Shown: positions 36,712 through 47,160 of the stretch, piece by piece
Layout of the letters: every line of letters begins with the position of its first letter
Numbering within the stretch: the stretch's first letter is position 1
DNA from: Guyparkeria sp. SCN-R1
GTDB lineage: Bacteria; Pseudomonadota; Gammaproteobacteria; Halothiobacillales; Halothiobacillaceae
NCBI RefSeq assembly: GCF_003932495.1
Contig: NZ_QZMT01000009.1
Span: 1 to 64,000, forward strand
Direction of reading: 5' to 3'
DNA length: 64,000 nucleotides
Notes under the pieces: model-generated
Told to the model about the DNA's origin: nothing
The model's database searches: none
Seen by the model: only the letters and a program-made list of their open reading frames with translations
Translations under genes and position numbers: made by a program

Positions 36712-37137
36712 ATGAAGAAATTGCTACTCGCCAGTGCAATCGCTGGGCTCTCCGTGGGTCTGACCACGCCGACCATGGCGGCAGAAGACAACTACGAGCA
36801 GTACCAGGCCGCCATCGATCAGCGCGGTGACTCAGGCGTCTCCGGCACGGCCATCTTCATTCCCCAGAACGGAGAGATGACGGTGAAGCTGAATGTGGAG
36901 AATGCCGACGGCATGTCAGCGGGCCTCCACAAAGGCATCTGCCGCTACGCCGAGGACAGTGACGGTGCACCGGACCTGCTGGCCTTCGACGACGATCCGT
37001 TGTTCGAACTCAGCGCCGTTGACGGTAACGAATCCTCCACCACGATCGAGTTGTCCGCGGAAGGCCTGATGGGTGATCCTCAGTCCGTTGCCATCCATGA
37101 CGGCAGTTCCATCGTCGCCTGCGGCAACATCCAGTAA
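36712..37137 (+). CDS. Small exported protein with Cu/Zn-superoxide-dismutase-like C-terminus
   Basis: A 141-residue protein with a clear signal peptide (MKKLLLASAIAGLSVGLTTP, cleavage after TMAA). The mature part has beta-rich sequence and ends SVAIHDGSSIVACGNIQ, resembling the end of Cu/Zn superoxide dismutases (ACGVI). Two cysteines, in KGICRY and VACGNI, could form the equivalent disulfide. Most of the metal-binding histidines of SOD are missing (one in AGLHKG, one in AIHDG), so it is probably not an active SOD. AAGGAGATCGC precedes the ATG. It is monocistronic with its own terminator; function unknown. Confidence 0.75.
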   Translation: MKKLLLASAIAGLSVGLTTPTMAAEDNYEQYQAAIDQRGDSGVSGTAIFIPQNGEMTVKLNVENADGMSAGLHKGICRYAEDSDGAPDLLAFDDDPLFELSAVDGNESSTTIELSAEGLMGDPQSVAIHDGSSIVACGNIQ

Positions 37138-37174
37138 CCCGCGGCATCCGGTCGGTCAACCGGCCGAAAACGAG

Positions 37175-37206
37175 AACGCCCCGAAAGCGATTCGGGGCGT
37201 TTTTTA
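37175..37206 (+). terminator. Rho-independent terminator of the small exported protein gene
   Basis: AACGCCCCGAA, loop AGCGA, TTCGGGGCGTT and further T residues, 37 bases after the stop. Confidence 0.92.
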
Positions 37207-37248
37207 TTGTTGAGCCCCCCATCGGCGCTCTGTTGGACTGCCCCGGTC

Positions 37249-37935
37249 TCAACGACCGGCGACCTTGTCACGCAGATAGCTCGGCACGGCCTCGTCGGCC
37301 GCAATGCGCTCGCTTTCCGGCAGTTTGCGAATCAGTGCCAGCGCATCCCGGGCATGCGGCAGGGCTTCCGGTTCAACCCGTATTACCTCCGAGCCCCCGC
37401 CGAGTGCCGGATACCGCCCGAAGCCGGTACCGCAAGCCACCACTCTACTGCCCTGCGCCACCGGGAACGTCGGTTCGGTCACCGCCTCCTCAACGACCGT
37501 GATCAAGCCATCCAACTCGCCCAGACGATAGGCCGCACGGTAAATCTCGCCCATGCGGGCATCGATCGCGACCCGCACCTCGACGTCCCGGGTGTTCTCG
37601 CCGGATTCCTCCAGCCGCCGGAAAGCCCCGGCTGCCAGACAGGCCAGCGACGAAATCCCGACCATCGGCAGGTCACGCGCGATGGCAATACCCTGAGCCA
37701 TTGCCGTGGCGATACGCACACCGGTGAACGACCCCGGCCCGCGGCCGAAGCCGATCAGGTCCAGGTCGGCAAAATCGATCTGCGCTTGCTCCAGGAGCCC
37801 TTCGGCCATTGGCAACAATTTTTCGGCATGGCCACGGGGGGCGATCTCGAAGTCGGTAACCACTCGGTCGCCAGCGAGGACACCGGCGGTACAAGCTTCC
37901 GTCGAGGAATCGAGATAGAGAATGTTCACACTCAC
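37249..37935 (-). CDS. tsaB: tRNA threonylcarbamoyladenosine synthesis protein TsaB
   Basis: Scaffold partner of TsaD in the complex that makes t6A37 in ANN-decoding tRNAs. The 228-residue protein has the ASKHA-type opening VNILYLDSSTEAC and the family signature GFGRGPGSFTGVRIA, and the C-terminal half expected of full-length TsaB. It begins with GTG at 37935 (or GTG two codons on, at 37929) after CAGGGG; the frame opens upstream without similarity. It converges with the exported-protein gene and lies 134 bases after pgi. Confidence 0.9.
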   Translation of the reverse strand: MSVNILYLDSSTEACTAGVLAGDRVVTDFEIAPRGHAEKLLPMAEGLLEQAQIDFADLDLIGFGRGPGSFTGVRIATAMAQGIAIARDLPMVGISSLACLAAGAFRRLEESGENTRDVEVRVAIDARMGEIYRAAYRLGELDGLITVVEEAVTEPTFPVAQGSRVVACGTGFGRYPALGGGSEVIRVEPEALPHARDALALIRKLPESERIAADEAVPSYLRDKVAGR

Positions 37936-38069
37936 CCCTGGGTGTTGAAGTCGATCAGCCGACGGTCGGTCTGGCAGCACGACGATGAGTCGGCCTTTTT
38001 TGTGGCGGGGATTCTATCGGAAACAGCAGCGACACCGCGAGGCAGTCATCACCGGGACGCGAGGTGAAA

Positions 38070-39752
38070 TCAGTCGCCCTCCGCGCCCTTCTGCTCGGCG
38101 GTCCAGTGCTGGCGAATCTCGTCGAGTAGCCAGCGGGTGGAGCCGTCAAAGTCACCGTCCTCGAGATCAGTGCCGACGAACGGCTCGAGCTCATTGGCCA
38201 TCTGCTTGCCCAATTCCACGCCCCACTGGTCGAAGGAATCGATCTGCCATACCGCTCCGGCCACGAACACCCGATGCTCGTAGAGCGCCAGCAGTGCGCC
38301 GACTGCCTCCGGAGTCATCTGCGGGAACAAGATGGTATTGGACGGCTGGCCACCGGGGCAGACCCGGTGCGGGGCGATCCGCTCGATGGTTGCCTCATCG
38401 GCACCTTCGGCACGCATCTGCGCTTCGATGTCCTCGCGTGTGCGCCCCAACATCAATGCCCGGCTCTGAGCGACCAGGTTGGCCAGCAGTTGCTGTTGCT
38501 GGCTACCGATCGGGGAATGGGTGCGTATCGCGCTGATGAAATCGGAGGGGATCAGTCGGGTGCCCTGGTGCAGCAACTGGTAGAAAGCGTGCTGCCCGTT
38601 GGTACCCAGCCCCCCCCAAAGCACCGCGCTGGTATGCGAGTCGACCGGCTGGCCATCGATGCGCACGCGCTTGCCGTTGGATTCCATCATCACCTGCTGG
38701 AGGTGGGCGGGCAGGAAGCCGAGCCGCGTTCCATAGGGAAAGATGGCCAGCGAGTCCGATCCGAGGAAATCGGCATTCCAGACATCGATCAGCCCGAGGA
38801 TCAGCGGCAAGTTGTCCCGTCCCGTGTTCAGCCGGAAGTTCTCGTCGAGGGCATGTGCCCCGTCAAGCAGTCGCTTGAAGCGATCCATGCCGAGATAAAG
38901 CGCGATCGGCAGGCCGATCGCGGACCACAAGGAATAACGGCCGCCCACCCAGTCCCAGATGGGAAACATGTTTTCCGGGTCGATGCCGAAGTCGCGCACG
39001 CGCTCGGTGTGGGTGGAAACGGCGACGAAATGCTTCTTGATCGCCTCCTCGTCCGGCGCAGTTTCGAGGAACCAGCGCCGGGCCGAGCGCGCATTGGCAA
39101 GCGTTTCCTGCGTGCCGAAGCTCTTGGAGGACACCACGAACAAGGTGGTCTTCGGGTCGAGCACGGCAAGCTTCGAGGCCAGATCGCTGGGCGCGATATT
39201 GGAGACGAAATGCACGCGGATGCCACGATCGGCATAGGAACCCAGTGCCCGGCACACCATGCGCGTGCCGAGATCCGAACCGCCGACGCCGATATTCACC
39301 ACGTCGGTGATCGGGTCACCGGCATACCCCTTCCATTCGCCCGACTGGACCGAGTCAACGAAGGTTTCCATGTGGTCGAGGACGGCGTTGACCTCGGGCA
39401 TCACGTCCTTGCCATCGAAGAAGATCGGCCGGTTCGACCGATTGCGCAGTGCCACGTGCAGCACCGCCCGATCCTCGCTGCCGTTGATGTGCACGCCGTT
39501 GAACATGTCGTCGCGCAGCTCCAACACGCCACGCTCCTCCGCCAGCGCCAGCAGACCGTCGATCACGTCATCGGTGACACGTTGTTTTGAGTAGTCGATC
39601 GACAGTCCCGCGGCGTGCCCCGAGAGGCGCGACGTCCTGTTGCCATCGGTCTGGAACCACTCATTCGGGTGGCGGCGGATGTGTTCGGTCGCCTTGACCT
39701 CGAGCAACTGCCAGATGGGGCTCATCCGGCCGACATACCGTTCCTGTCGCAT
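38070..39752 (-). CDS. pgi: Glucose-6-phosphate isomerase
   Basis: Interconverts glucose 6-phosphate and fructose 6-phosphate. The 560-residue protein has the conserved segments DVVNIGVGGSDLGTRMV, VSSKSFGTQETLANA, WDWVGGRYSLWSAIGLPIAL and the C-terminal DSFDQWGVELGKQMA, with the catalytic Glu/His/Lys regions in place. Its ATG overlaps the zwf stop (TGATG), so it is the last gene of gnd-zwf-pgi, and at this point the operon feeds sugar phosphates between glycogen, glycolysis and the pentose phosphate route. Confidence 0.97.
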   Translation of the reverse strand: MRQERYVGRMSPIWQLLEVKATEHIRRHPNEWFQTDGNRTSRLSGHAAGLSIDYSKQRVTDDVIDGLLALAEERGVLELRDDMFNGVHINGSEDRAVLHVALRNRSNRPIFFDGKDVMPEVNAVLDHMETFVDSVQSGEWKGYAGDPITDVVNIGVGGSDLGTRMVCRALGSYADRGIRVHFVSNIAPSDLASKLAVLDPKTTLFVVSSKSFGTQETLANARSARRWFLETAPDEEAIKKHFVAVSTHTERVRDFGIDPENMFPIWDWVGGRYSLWSAIGLPIALYLGMDRFKRLLDGAHALDENFRLNTGRDNLPLILGLIDVWNADFLGSDSLAIFPYGTRLGFLPAHLQQVMMESNGKRVRIDGQPVDSHTSAVLWGGLGTNGQHAFYQLLHQGTRLIPSDFISAIRTHSPIGSQQQQLLANLVAQSRALMLGRTREDIEAQMRAEGADEATIERIAPHRVCPGGQPSNTILFPQMTPEAVGALLALYEHRVFVAGAVWQIDSFDQWGVELGKQMANELEPFVGTDLEDGDFDGSTRWLLDEIRQHWTAEQKGAEGD

Positions 39753-41269
39753 CAATCCTCCCCGGGGATCTTGAGATTGTTTCGCCAGCGGTGCGAATCG
39801 GCATCGAACAGCCGGTCGGCTTCCGGCGGCCCCCAGCTGCCCGCGGGGTACGTCGGAATGTAGTCTCGCTCGACCGCCCAGTTACGCAGGATCGGATCGA
39901 CCACCCGCCAGGCCCAAGACACCTCATCATACCGAAGGAAGAGCGTCTGATCGCCGTTCATCACGTCGAGCAGCAGTGTCGCGTAGGCATCCAGGTTGGG
40001 CGGTTCCTCCCCGGTATAGGTCGCATCCATCTGCACCGTGCGGGTGCGCATTTCCAGGCCCTCGGTCTTGATCTGCATCTCGAAGCGGAAGTTTTCCTCC
40101 GGCTGGATGCCGATCAGCAACCAGTTGGGGGCGGTGTTGGCGACCTGGGTCTCACGGAAAAGTTGCTGCGGGGGCTCGCGAAAACGAATCGAGATCTGCG
40201 AGTGGCTCTTTTTCATGCGCTTGCCGGTACGCAGGTAAAACGGCACGTCGCGCCACCGCCAGTTGTCGATGTAGAGCTTGAGAGCGGCATACGTTTCGGT
40301 GACGGAGTCATCCGGCACGCCTGGTTCATCCAGGTAGCCGGGCTCGTTCGTTCCGTCGACCACGCCGCGGGCGTACTGGGCACGGAATGCCTGCGCATGA
40401 ACGCTCCGATGCGAAATCGGACGAATGCAGCGCAGCACCTTGACCTTCTCGTCACGGACCGCCTCTGCGTCCATCGAGGCCGGCGGCTCCATGGCCGTCA
40501 GCGCCAACATCTGCATCAGGTGACTCTGCACCATGTCGCGCAGCGCACCGGCCGAGTCGTAGTACTGCCCTCGCCCCTCGATGCCCTGTTGCTCAGCGTG
40601 TGAAATCTGGACGTGATCGATGTAATTGCGATTCCACAACGGCTCGAGCAGCAGGTTGGCAAAACGCATCACCATGATGTTCTGCACCGTGCCTTTGCCC
40701 AGATAATGATCGATTCGGAAGATCTGGTGTTCGTCGAAGTACTGGTGCAGCAGGCCATCGAGGGCATGCGCACTGTCGATATCGTGCCCGAATGGCTTTT
40801 CGATGACCACGTGCCGGCAGCCAAGGGTCTCGTCGGTCAACCCACAGGCGCCGAGGTTCCGACAGATCGCGCCAAAGGCCGACGGGGAAACCGCGAAGTA
40901 AAACACCACGCAATCGGGATACTCCGCGTGCGTCAACCGGTCGGCCAGGTCCTCGAAGCTGCTGGTCTCGTCGAGATCGCCGTTGTGGAAATGCAGCTTG
41001 GCAAGCAGGCGCTCGATCGCGGCATCCGACGAACAACTGTCCCCGTCACCGCTACCGGCGAGACACAGCCGACGTACCTCCTTTCGCCAGGTGTCATCGT
41101 CCCAATCCCGACGACCGAAGCCGATGATGCGGCTGCCCTCCGCGAGGCGGCCGGCCACTTCCAACTGGTAGAGCGCCGGCAGAAGCTTCTTACGGGACAG
41201 GCTGCCTGTTGCCCCGAAGATGACGATGGTCACCGGTCGTGGCGGTTCGCTGCGAATCGGCTTACGCAT
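39752..41269 (-). CDS. zwf: Glucose-6-phosphate 1-dehydrogenase
   Basis: First enzyme of the oxidative pentose phosphate and Entner-Doudoroff routes, making 6-phosphogluconolactone and NADPH. The 505-residue protein has the nucleotide-binding GATGSLSRKKLLPALYQL and the substrate-site signature RIDHYLGKGTVQNI. The fingerprint GATGSL has Ser-Arg where many members have Ala-Lys, a small variation. It lies between gnd (42 bases upstream) and pgi (overlapping); no pgl gene is present in the window. Confidence 0.97.
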   Translation of the reverse strand: MRKPIRSEPPRPVTIVIFGATGSLSRKKLLPALYQLEVAGRLAEGSRIIGFGRRDWDDDTWRKEVRRLCLAGSGDGDSCSSDAAIERLLAKLHFHNGDLDETSSFEDLADRLTHAEYPDCVVFYFAVSPSAFGAICRNLGACGLTDETLGCRHVVIEKPFGHDIDSAHALDGLLHQYFDEHQIFRIDHYLGKGTVQNIMVMRFANLLLEPLWNRNYIDHVQISHAEQQGIEGRGQYYDSAGALRDMVQSHLMQMLALTAMEPPASMDAEAVRDEKVKVLRCIRPISHRSVHAQAFRAQYARGVVDGTNEPGYLDEPGVPDDSVTETYAALKLYIDNWRWRDVPFYLRTGKRMKKSHSQISIRFREPPQQLFRETQVANTAPNWLLIGIQPEENFRFEMQIKTEGLEMRTRTVQMDATYTGEEPPNLDAYATLLLDVMNGDQTLFLRYDEVSWAWRVVDPILRNWAVERDYIPTYPAGSWGPPEADRLFDADSHRWRNNLKIPGED

Positions 41270-41311
41270 GGTGCCGGCTCCTTTCCTGCCGAGCCCTTAC
41301 GGCATGGTTGC

Positions 41312-42235
<924 letters not shown>

Positions 42236-42258
42236 CGGCTCACACTCCTGTAATCGTG

Positions 42259-42281
42259 CAACGGTTAACCGTCCAACGGTT
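42259..42281. promoter_or_regulatory. Candidate operator upstream of gnd: ACGGTT palindrome and direct repeat
   Basis: Half-sites ACGGTT, AACCGT and ACGGTT occur in a row: the first two form the perfect palindrome ACGGTTAACCGT and the first and third are CAACGGTT direct repeats 15 bases apart, about 25 bases before the gnd ATG. The regulator is unknown. Confidence 0.4.
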
Positions 42282-42654
42282 GAAAAACGGCGGGATACAA
42301 AACAACTCAACCCCCGGCCAAAACGACCGAGCGCACGCCCTGCCAGGTTATGCCAAGCCCCTGACATTGCGCCCGGATCGATCGACGGTCAACGATTGAT
42401 CGGCCCTGAAGGCACGTCCCCGACAACCGCCTCAACGCGTTGGTTGAGAAAACATCTCTCACACATGGGAGCAAGCTTCGCGCCAGTTCGGCGTGCTCCG
42501 GTCGTGATCGACTAATTCAAGCGTAGCCAACGCGGTTTCGATTTCCATGAAGCCCACGTGGAAAGTGGGAACCCACGGGGCAAGCAAGCACGACACATGG
42601 AGCCCGCCATGGCGGGGCTTGCGGTGCAAACCGGCAAGAGCGGCCAGAAATCGC

Positions 42655-42660
42655 TATAAT
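42655..42660 (+). promoter_or_regulatory. -10 box of the ppc promoter
   Basis: Perfect TATAAT. The -35 region is poor (CCGGCA at best with an 18-bp spacer). Because transcription would start near 42667, the in-frame ATG at 42659 cannot be the ppc start. Confidence 0.5.
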
Positions 42661-42799
42661 GCCCGCGATTTTGCCCGACGATCCCGACCCCCTTCCCACG
42701 GGCCAACCCCAGGGTCCCCGCGGTCGGGCGGGCCACTCCGGGCCGGGGCAACCCCCGGTCTCGGAGCCGCAACCATCAATGCGCGAGAACTCATACGCG

Positions 42800-45622
42800 A
42801 TGACGACAAGCAAAGACAAGGACAAGGCCCTGCGCGCCCGAGTGCGCCTTTTCGGCAACCTGCTCGGTGAAGTGCTCCGCGAACAAGCTGGCGAGACGGT
42901 CTTCGACACCGTCGAAAGCCTGCGTCGTGGCTTCATCCGCCTGCGCAAGAGCTACGACCCCGAGCTCTACCGCGAACTGATGGACGAGATCGAAGCGCTG
43001 GACGCCGACAGCCTCAACCTGGTCGTGCGTGCCTATGGCCTGTACTTCAACCTCGTCAACATCGCCGAGGAAGACTATTCCCACCAGCATCGCCGCCGCC
43101 AGATCCGTCGCGGCCTGCGACTGTGGCGCGGGTCGTTCTACGACACCATCCGCGGCTTTGCCCGCGAGGGCATGACCTCGGAACAGCTTCAGGGGCTGCT
43201 CGACCAGTTGGTGTACATGCCGGTCTTCACCGCTCACCCGACCGAGGCCAAGCGCCGCACGGTCATGGATCTGCAGCGACGCATCTTCCTCCTGTGCGGG
43301 GAACTCGACCGTCCGGAATCCACCGGTGTCGAGCGCGAGCGGCTGCTGGATGAAGTGAAATCGATCATTCTCGCCCTGCTTCGCACCAACGAGGTGCGCA
43401 CGACGCGCCCCGAGGTGTCCGACGAGATACGCCTGGGCATGTACTACTTCCGCACCTCAATCTTCGCGGCGGTGCCCAAGGCCTACCGCTACCTCGAGCG
43501 CGCGGTCAACCTCAATTACAACGCCACCAATCCCGACAACCCGGTCACGGTGCCCAGCCTGTTCAAGTTCGGCTCCTGGATTGGCGGTGATCGCGACGGC
43601 AATCCCTACGTCACCCACGACGTCACGATCCAGGCCGTCTGTCTAGCCTCCGAGACCATCCTCAAGGAATACCTGGATCGGCTCGAGACGCTCAAGCGCA
43701 TCCTGACCCACTCCCTGCAGCTGGTGCCGGAGATCGACTGCGAGCAGTTGCAGCTCAAGGCCGATGCCGAGGCGCTCGGCATGCTGGAGGCCAACCAGCA
43801 CAATGGGGAGTTCTTCCCCGAGGAACCCTATCGCCTGAAGCTGCGCGCCATCCGCCAGCGACTGCGCTACAACCTTGCCTACATCCACAGCGAACTGGAT
43901 GGCAAACCGACCGCCCTCGACTCGCGCGCCTACCAGAGCAAGGACGCCTTCCTCGACGACCTCTACCGCCTGCGCGACTCGCTGATCGGTATTGGTGATC
44001 GGCTACTGGCCGAGGGTGATCTCAAGGACCTGACCCGCCTGGCCGAGACCTTCGGCTGGCATCTGGTGCGCCTGGACATCCGCCAGGAATCCACCGAGCA
44101 CACCGAGACCGTCGCCGAGGTCTTGAAGCAACTGGCCCCGGAAATCGATTACGCGAATCTGGCCGAGGACGACCGCACCCGCGTGCTGGGCGAGCTGATT
44201 GAGGCCGGCAAGCACCGCGCCGAGGCGCTCGGCGGCAACGGGTTGAGCGAAAAGGCCCGCGAGGTGATCAAGGTCCTCGAGGTCAAACGCCAGCTGATCG
44301 ATCACATCAGCCGCGAATGTTTCGGTACCTACGTCATCTCGATGACCCACTCGGCCAGCCACGTGATGGAGGTGATGTACCTCGCCTCGCTGACCGGCTT
44401 GGTGGGCAAGACCAATGACGGCGAATGGTTCAGCGACATCCAGGTCTCGCCGCTGTTCGAGACCATCGAGGATCTCAAGCACATCGAGCACGTGCTGGGC
44501 ACGCTGTTCGACAACCCCACCTACCGAGGTCTGGTACGCGCCTCCGGCGAGCTGCAAGAGGTGATGCTGGGCTACTCGGACTCGTGCAAGGACGGGGGCT
44601 CGCTCGCCTCGGTCTGGAGTCTGTACAACTCCCAGAAGCGCGTCATCCGCCTGACCCGCAGCCACGGCATTCGGTGCCGCCTGTTCCATGGTCGTGGTGG
44701 CACGGTCGCGCGCGGCGGCGGTCCCACCCACGAGTCGATCCTCTCGCTGCCGCAGGGCACCGTCGAAGGCCAGATCAAGTTCACCGAACAGGGTGAGGTG
44801 CTGTCCTCGAAGTACAGCAACAACGAGACGGCCATCTACGAGCTGACCATGGGCGCAACCGGCCTGATGAAGGCCTCGCAGCACCAGGTGGTCGATGAGC
44901 ATCCGGTGCCGGAGGAATACGAGCACGTGGTCGGCGATCTCGCGCGCTTCGGTGAAGAGGCCTATCGTGACCTGACCGACCACACGCCGTTCTTCTTCCA
45001 CTACTTCCACGAGGCCACCCCGGTTCGCGAACTCGGCCTGCTGAACATCGGTTCGCGCCCGACCTCGCGCAAGAAGGGCGATCTTTCCAAGGCATCGGTA
45101 CGCGCGATTCCCTGGGTGTTTGGCTGGTCGCAGTCACGGCACACCCTGCCGGCGTGGTACGGCATGGGCTCGGCGCTCAAGCGATGGCGGGAGGAAAACC
45201 CGGGCCGCGAGGAGCTGCTTCACGACCTGTTCGCGCAGTGGCCGTTCTTCCATAGCATGCTGCGCAACACGCAGCTGTCGCTGACCAAGGGCGAGATGAA
45301 CATCGCGCGGGAATACGCCGGTCTGGTATCCGACCAGGAGCAGGCCCGAGCGGTCTACGAAAAGATCCGGAAGGAATACGAGTGTGCCGTCGAGCAGCTG
45401 CTGGAGGTGGCCCACGCCGACTCGTTGGTGGAAATCGACGAGTACATCGGCACGTCGATGATGCGACGCAACCCCTATCTGGACGTGCTCAACCACATCC
45501 AGATCACGCTGCTGTCGCGCCATCGTGACGAAAGCGTGCCGGAAGGCGATCGCGAGCAGTGGCTGCCGCCGCTGCTGCGCAGTATCAACGCGATAGCCGC
45601 CGGGATGCGTAACACGGGCTGA
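42800..45622 (+). CDS. ppc: Phosphoenolpyruvate carboxylase
   Basis: Adds bicarbonate to PEP to make oxaloacetate, refilling the TCA cycle. The 940-residue protein has all main motifs: VFTAHPTEAKRRTVM with the catalytic His, GSWIGGDRDGNP, GYSDSCKDGG, and FHGRGGTVARGGGPTHESIL for PEP and metal binding. The family C-terminal Asn-Thr-Gly (RNTG) is present as MRNTG. Starts at 42800 (MTTSKDKDK) and 42779 are both possible; the -10 box at 42655 excludes the far-upstream ATG. A strong terminator follows. Confidence 0.97.
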   Translation: MTTSKDKDKALRARVRLFGNLLGEVLREQAGETVFDTVESLRRGFIRLRKSYDPELYRELMDEIEALDADSLNLVVRAYGLYFNLVNIAEEDYSHQHRRRQIRRGLRLWRGSFYDTIRGFAREGMTSEQLQGLLDQLVYMPVFTAHPTEAKRRTVMDLQRRIFLLCGELDRPESTGVERERLLDEVKSIILALLRTNEVRTTRPEVSDEIRLGMYYFRTSIFAAVPKAYRYLERAVNLNYNATNPDNPVTVPSLFKFGSWIGGDRDGNPYVTHDVTIQAVCLASETILKEYLDRLETLKRILTHSLQLVPEIDCEQLQLKADAEALGMLEANQHNGEFFPEEPYRLKLRAIRQRLRYNLAYIHSELDGKPTALDSRAYQSKDAFLDDLYRLRDSLIGIGDRLLAEGDLKDLTRLAETFGWHLVRLDIRQESTEHTETVAEVLKQLAPEIDYANLAEDDRTRVLGELIEAGKHRAEALGGNGLSEKAREVIKVLEVKRQLIDHISRECFGTYVISMTHSASHVMEVMYLASLTGLVGKTNDGEWFSDIQVSPLFETIEDLKHIEHVLGTLFDNPTYRGLVRASGELQEVMLGYSDSCKDGGSLASVWSLYNSQKRVIRLTRSHGIRCRLFHGRGGTVARGGGPTHESILSLPQGTVEGQIKFTEQGEVLSSKYSNNETAIYELTMGATGLMKASQHQVVDEHPVPEEYEHVVGDLARFGEEAYRDLTDHTPFFFHYFHEATPVRELGLLNIGSRPTSRKKGDLSKASVRAIPWVFGWSQSRHTLPAWYGMGSALKRWREENPGREELLHDLFAQWPFFHSMLRNTQLSLTKGEMNIAREYAGLVSDQEQARAVYEKIRKEYECAVEQLLEVAHADSLVEIDEYIGTSMMRRNPYLDVLNHIQITLLSRHRDESVPEGDREQWLPPLLRSINAIAAGMRNTG

Positions 45623-45646
45623 TCGACCGGCCCTCGCGATCTACCG

Positions 45647-45680
45647 AGGCCACCACCCGCACGCGGGCGGTGGCCTTTTT
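45647..45680 (+). terminator. Rho-independent terminator of ppc
   Basis: GGCCACCACCCGC pairs with CGGGCGGTGGCC (one bulge) and is followed by five T residues. It lies between convergent ppc and malQ. Confidence 0.88.
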
Positions 45681-45708
45681 CTTTGGCGGGGTTAGAGGGC
45701 GGCGTCCG

Positions 45709-47160
45709 TCAGGCAAGTCGATCGTGACGGGCCAGGCGGACACGCATACCTTGGGCAAGCGCGTCAGCCAGCGCACCGTCGGACAACCGCCAACACCAGT
45801 TGCCCTCGCGGGTTCCGGGGACATTGATGCGCGCCTCCGAGCCCAGGCCGAGCAAATCACCGACCGGCAGCATGGCCAGATTGGACGGCGAGGCCAATGC
45901 CGAGTCGATCATGGCCTCGGGCATGGGCGTGGCCGGGTCGATGTCCTGCATCGCCTCGAGCCACCGACGCACGCGCGCCCGCCCCGCCTCGTCGAGCGAA
46001 CGCCACCATCCCAGGGTGGTGTCGTTGTCGTGCGTGCCGGTGTAGACGACGCAATCGGGCCGATGGTGTCTGGGCAGGTGAGGATTGTCCTCGTCACCGT
46101 CAAAGGCGAAATGCAGCACCACCATCCCGGGCAACCCGAAGCGGTCGCGCAATTCGGTCACATCGGGCGTAATCACGCCCAAGTCTTCTGCCACCAGGGG
46201 CAAATCGTCACCGCCGACGGTCTCCAGGGCCTCGAGTAGGGCCGCGCCGGGACCCGGCACCCATTGCCCGCCGGTGGCATCCGGGTCGTCAACGGGGATC
46301 GCCCAGTAAGCGGCAAGCCCGCGGAAGTGATCGATCCGGACCCAGTCATACAAGGCCAAGTGGCGAGCCAGCCGCTGTTTCCACCAGGCGAACCCGTCCT
46401 CGGCCATTCGCTGAAAATCGAACAGGGGGTTGCCCCAGCGTTGCCCACTGGCAGAAAAGTAATCCGGTGGCACGCCAGCGACCACCGTCGGTCGGCCACT
46501 CGCATCCAGCTGAAACAACGATCGGTGCGCCCAGACATCGGCCGAGTCGCCGGCCACGAAGATCGGCAGATCGCCAAACAGAAAAATCGACCGCTCGCGG
46601 GCCTCGTCGCGCACCGCCTGCCATTGCCGTTCCAGCAAAAACTGCTCGAAGGCGATCGCCTCGATACGCGACGCATGCTCCTGTTCGAACGCCAACATGG
46701 CGTGGGACTCACGATCGCGGAGACCCACCGGCCAGTCCAGCCAGCAACGCCCGTCCTGCACCTCGCGAATGGCCATGAACCGCGCGTAGTCTTCGATCCA
46801 GTGCGATTCCCGGTCGCGGAAACCGGCAAATGCCGCGCGCAAGGCCTCGCTGGCACCTTCCCCCTGCCGGCGGGCGCTCACCGGGGTCGAGCGCTCGAAC
46901 CCCGGGTCGGCGGCCAATTCGCGTTCGTCGAGGTACGCCGGTTCTAGGGCAAACGACGACAGGCACTGGTAGGGACTCTTGTCGGGGTGGGTCGGGCCCA
47001 GTGGCAACACCTGCCAGACGGACAACCCCGACTTTTGCAGGAAAGCCAGTACCTCGCGGGCATCCTTGCCGAAGCCGGGCGAGGTCAGGCTGCCGATAGG
47101 CAGGAGAAGACCCGCGCGACGCCGCGTAGCCGGCGGCTCGCTCTGGGCCTCGATGCTCAT
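45709..47160 (-). CDS. malQ: 4-alpha-glucanotransferase (amylomaltase)
   Basis: GH77 enzyme that transfers maltooligosaccharide units between glucans. The 483-residue protein is the short bacterial form rather than the 690-residue E. coli MalQ. It has the nucleophile region DWVRIDHFRGLAAYW, the acid/base LVAEDLGVITPDV and YTGTHDNDTTLGWW. Its ATG overlaps the stop of the upstream GH57 gene (ATGA), so the two act together in remodelling glycogen or its breakdown products. Confidence 0.96.
   Translation of the reverse strand: MSIEAQSEPPATRRRAGLLLPIGSLTSPGFGKDAREVLAFLQKSGLSVWQVLPLGPTHPDKSPYQCLSSFALEPAYLDERELAADPGFERSTPVSARRQGEGASEALRAAFAGFRDRESHWIEDYARFMAIREVQDGRCWLDWPVGLRDRESHAMLAFEQEHASRIEAIAFEQFLLERQWQAVRDEARERSIFLFGDLPIFVAGDSADVWAHRSLFQLDASGRPTVVAGVPPDYFSASGQRWGNPLFDFQRMAEDGFAWWKQRLARHLALYDWVRIDHFRGLAAYWAIPVDDPDATGGQWVPGPGAALLEALETVGGDDLPLVAEDLGVITPDVTELRDRFGLPGMVVLHFAFDGDEDNPHLPRHHRPDCVVYTGTHDNDTTLGWWRSLDEAGRARVRRWLEAMQDIDPATPMPEAMIDSALASPSNLAMLPVGDLLGLGSEARINVPGTREGNWCWRLSDGALADALAQGMRVRLARHDRLA

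Larger units (their letters stand above)
42236..42799. other. Intergenic region between gnd and ppc
   Basis: A 564-bp divergent gap with no credible protein. Near gnd it has the 12-bp palindrome ACGGTTAACCGT (42261-42272) and two direct CAACGGTT repeats. Near ppc there is a hairpin around 42599-42619 (GAGCCCGCC / GGCGGGGCT) and a perfect -10 box. The presumed ppc transcript has a leader of about 130 bases. Confidence 0.5.
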
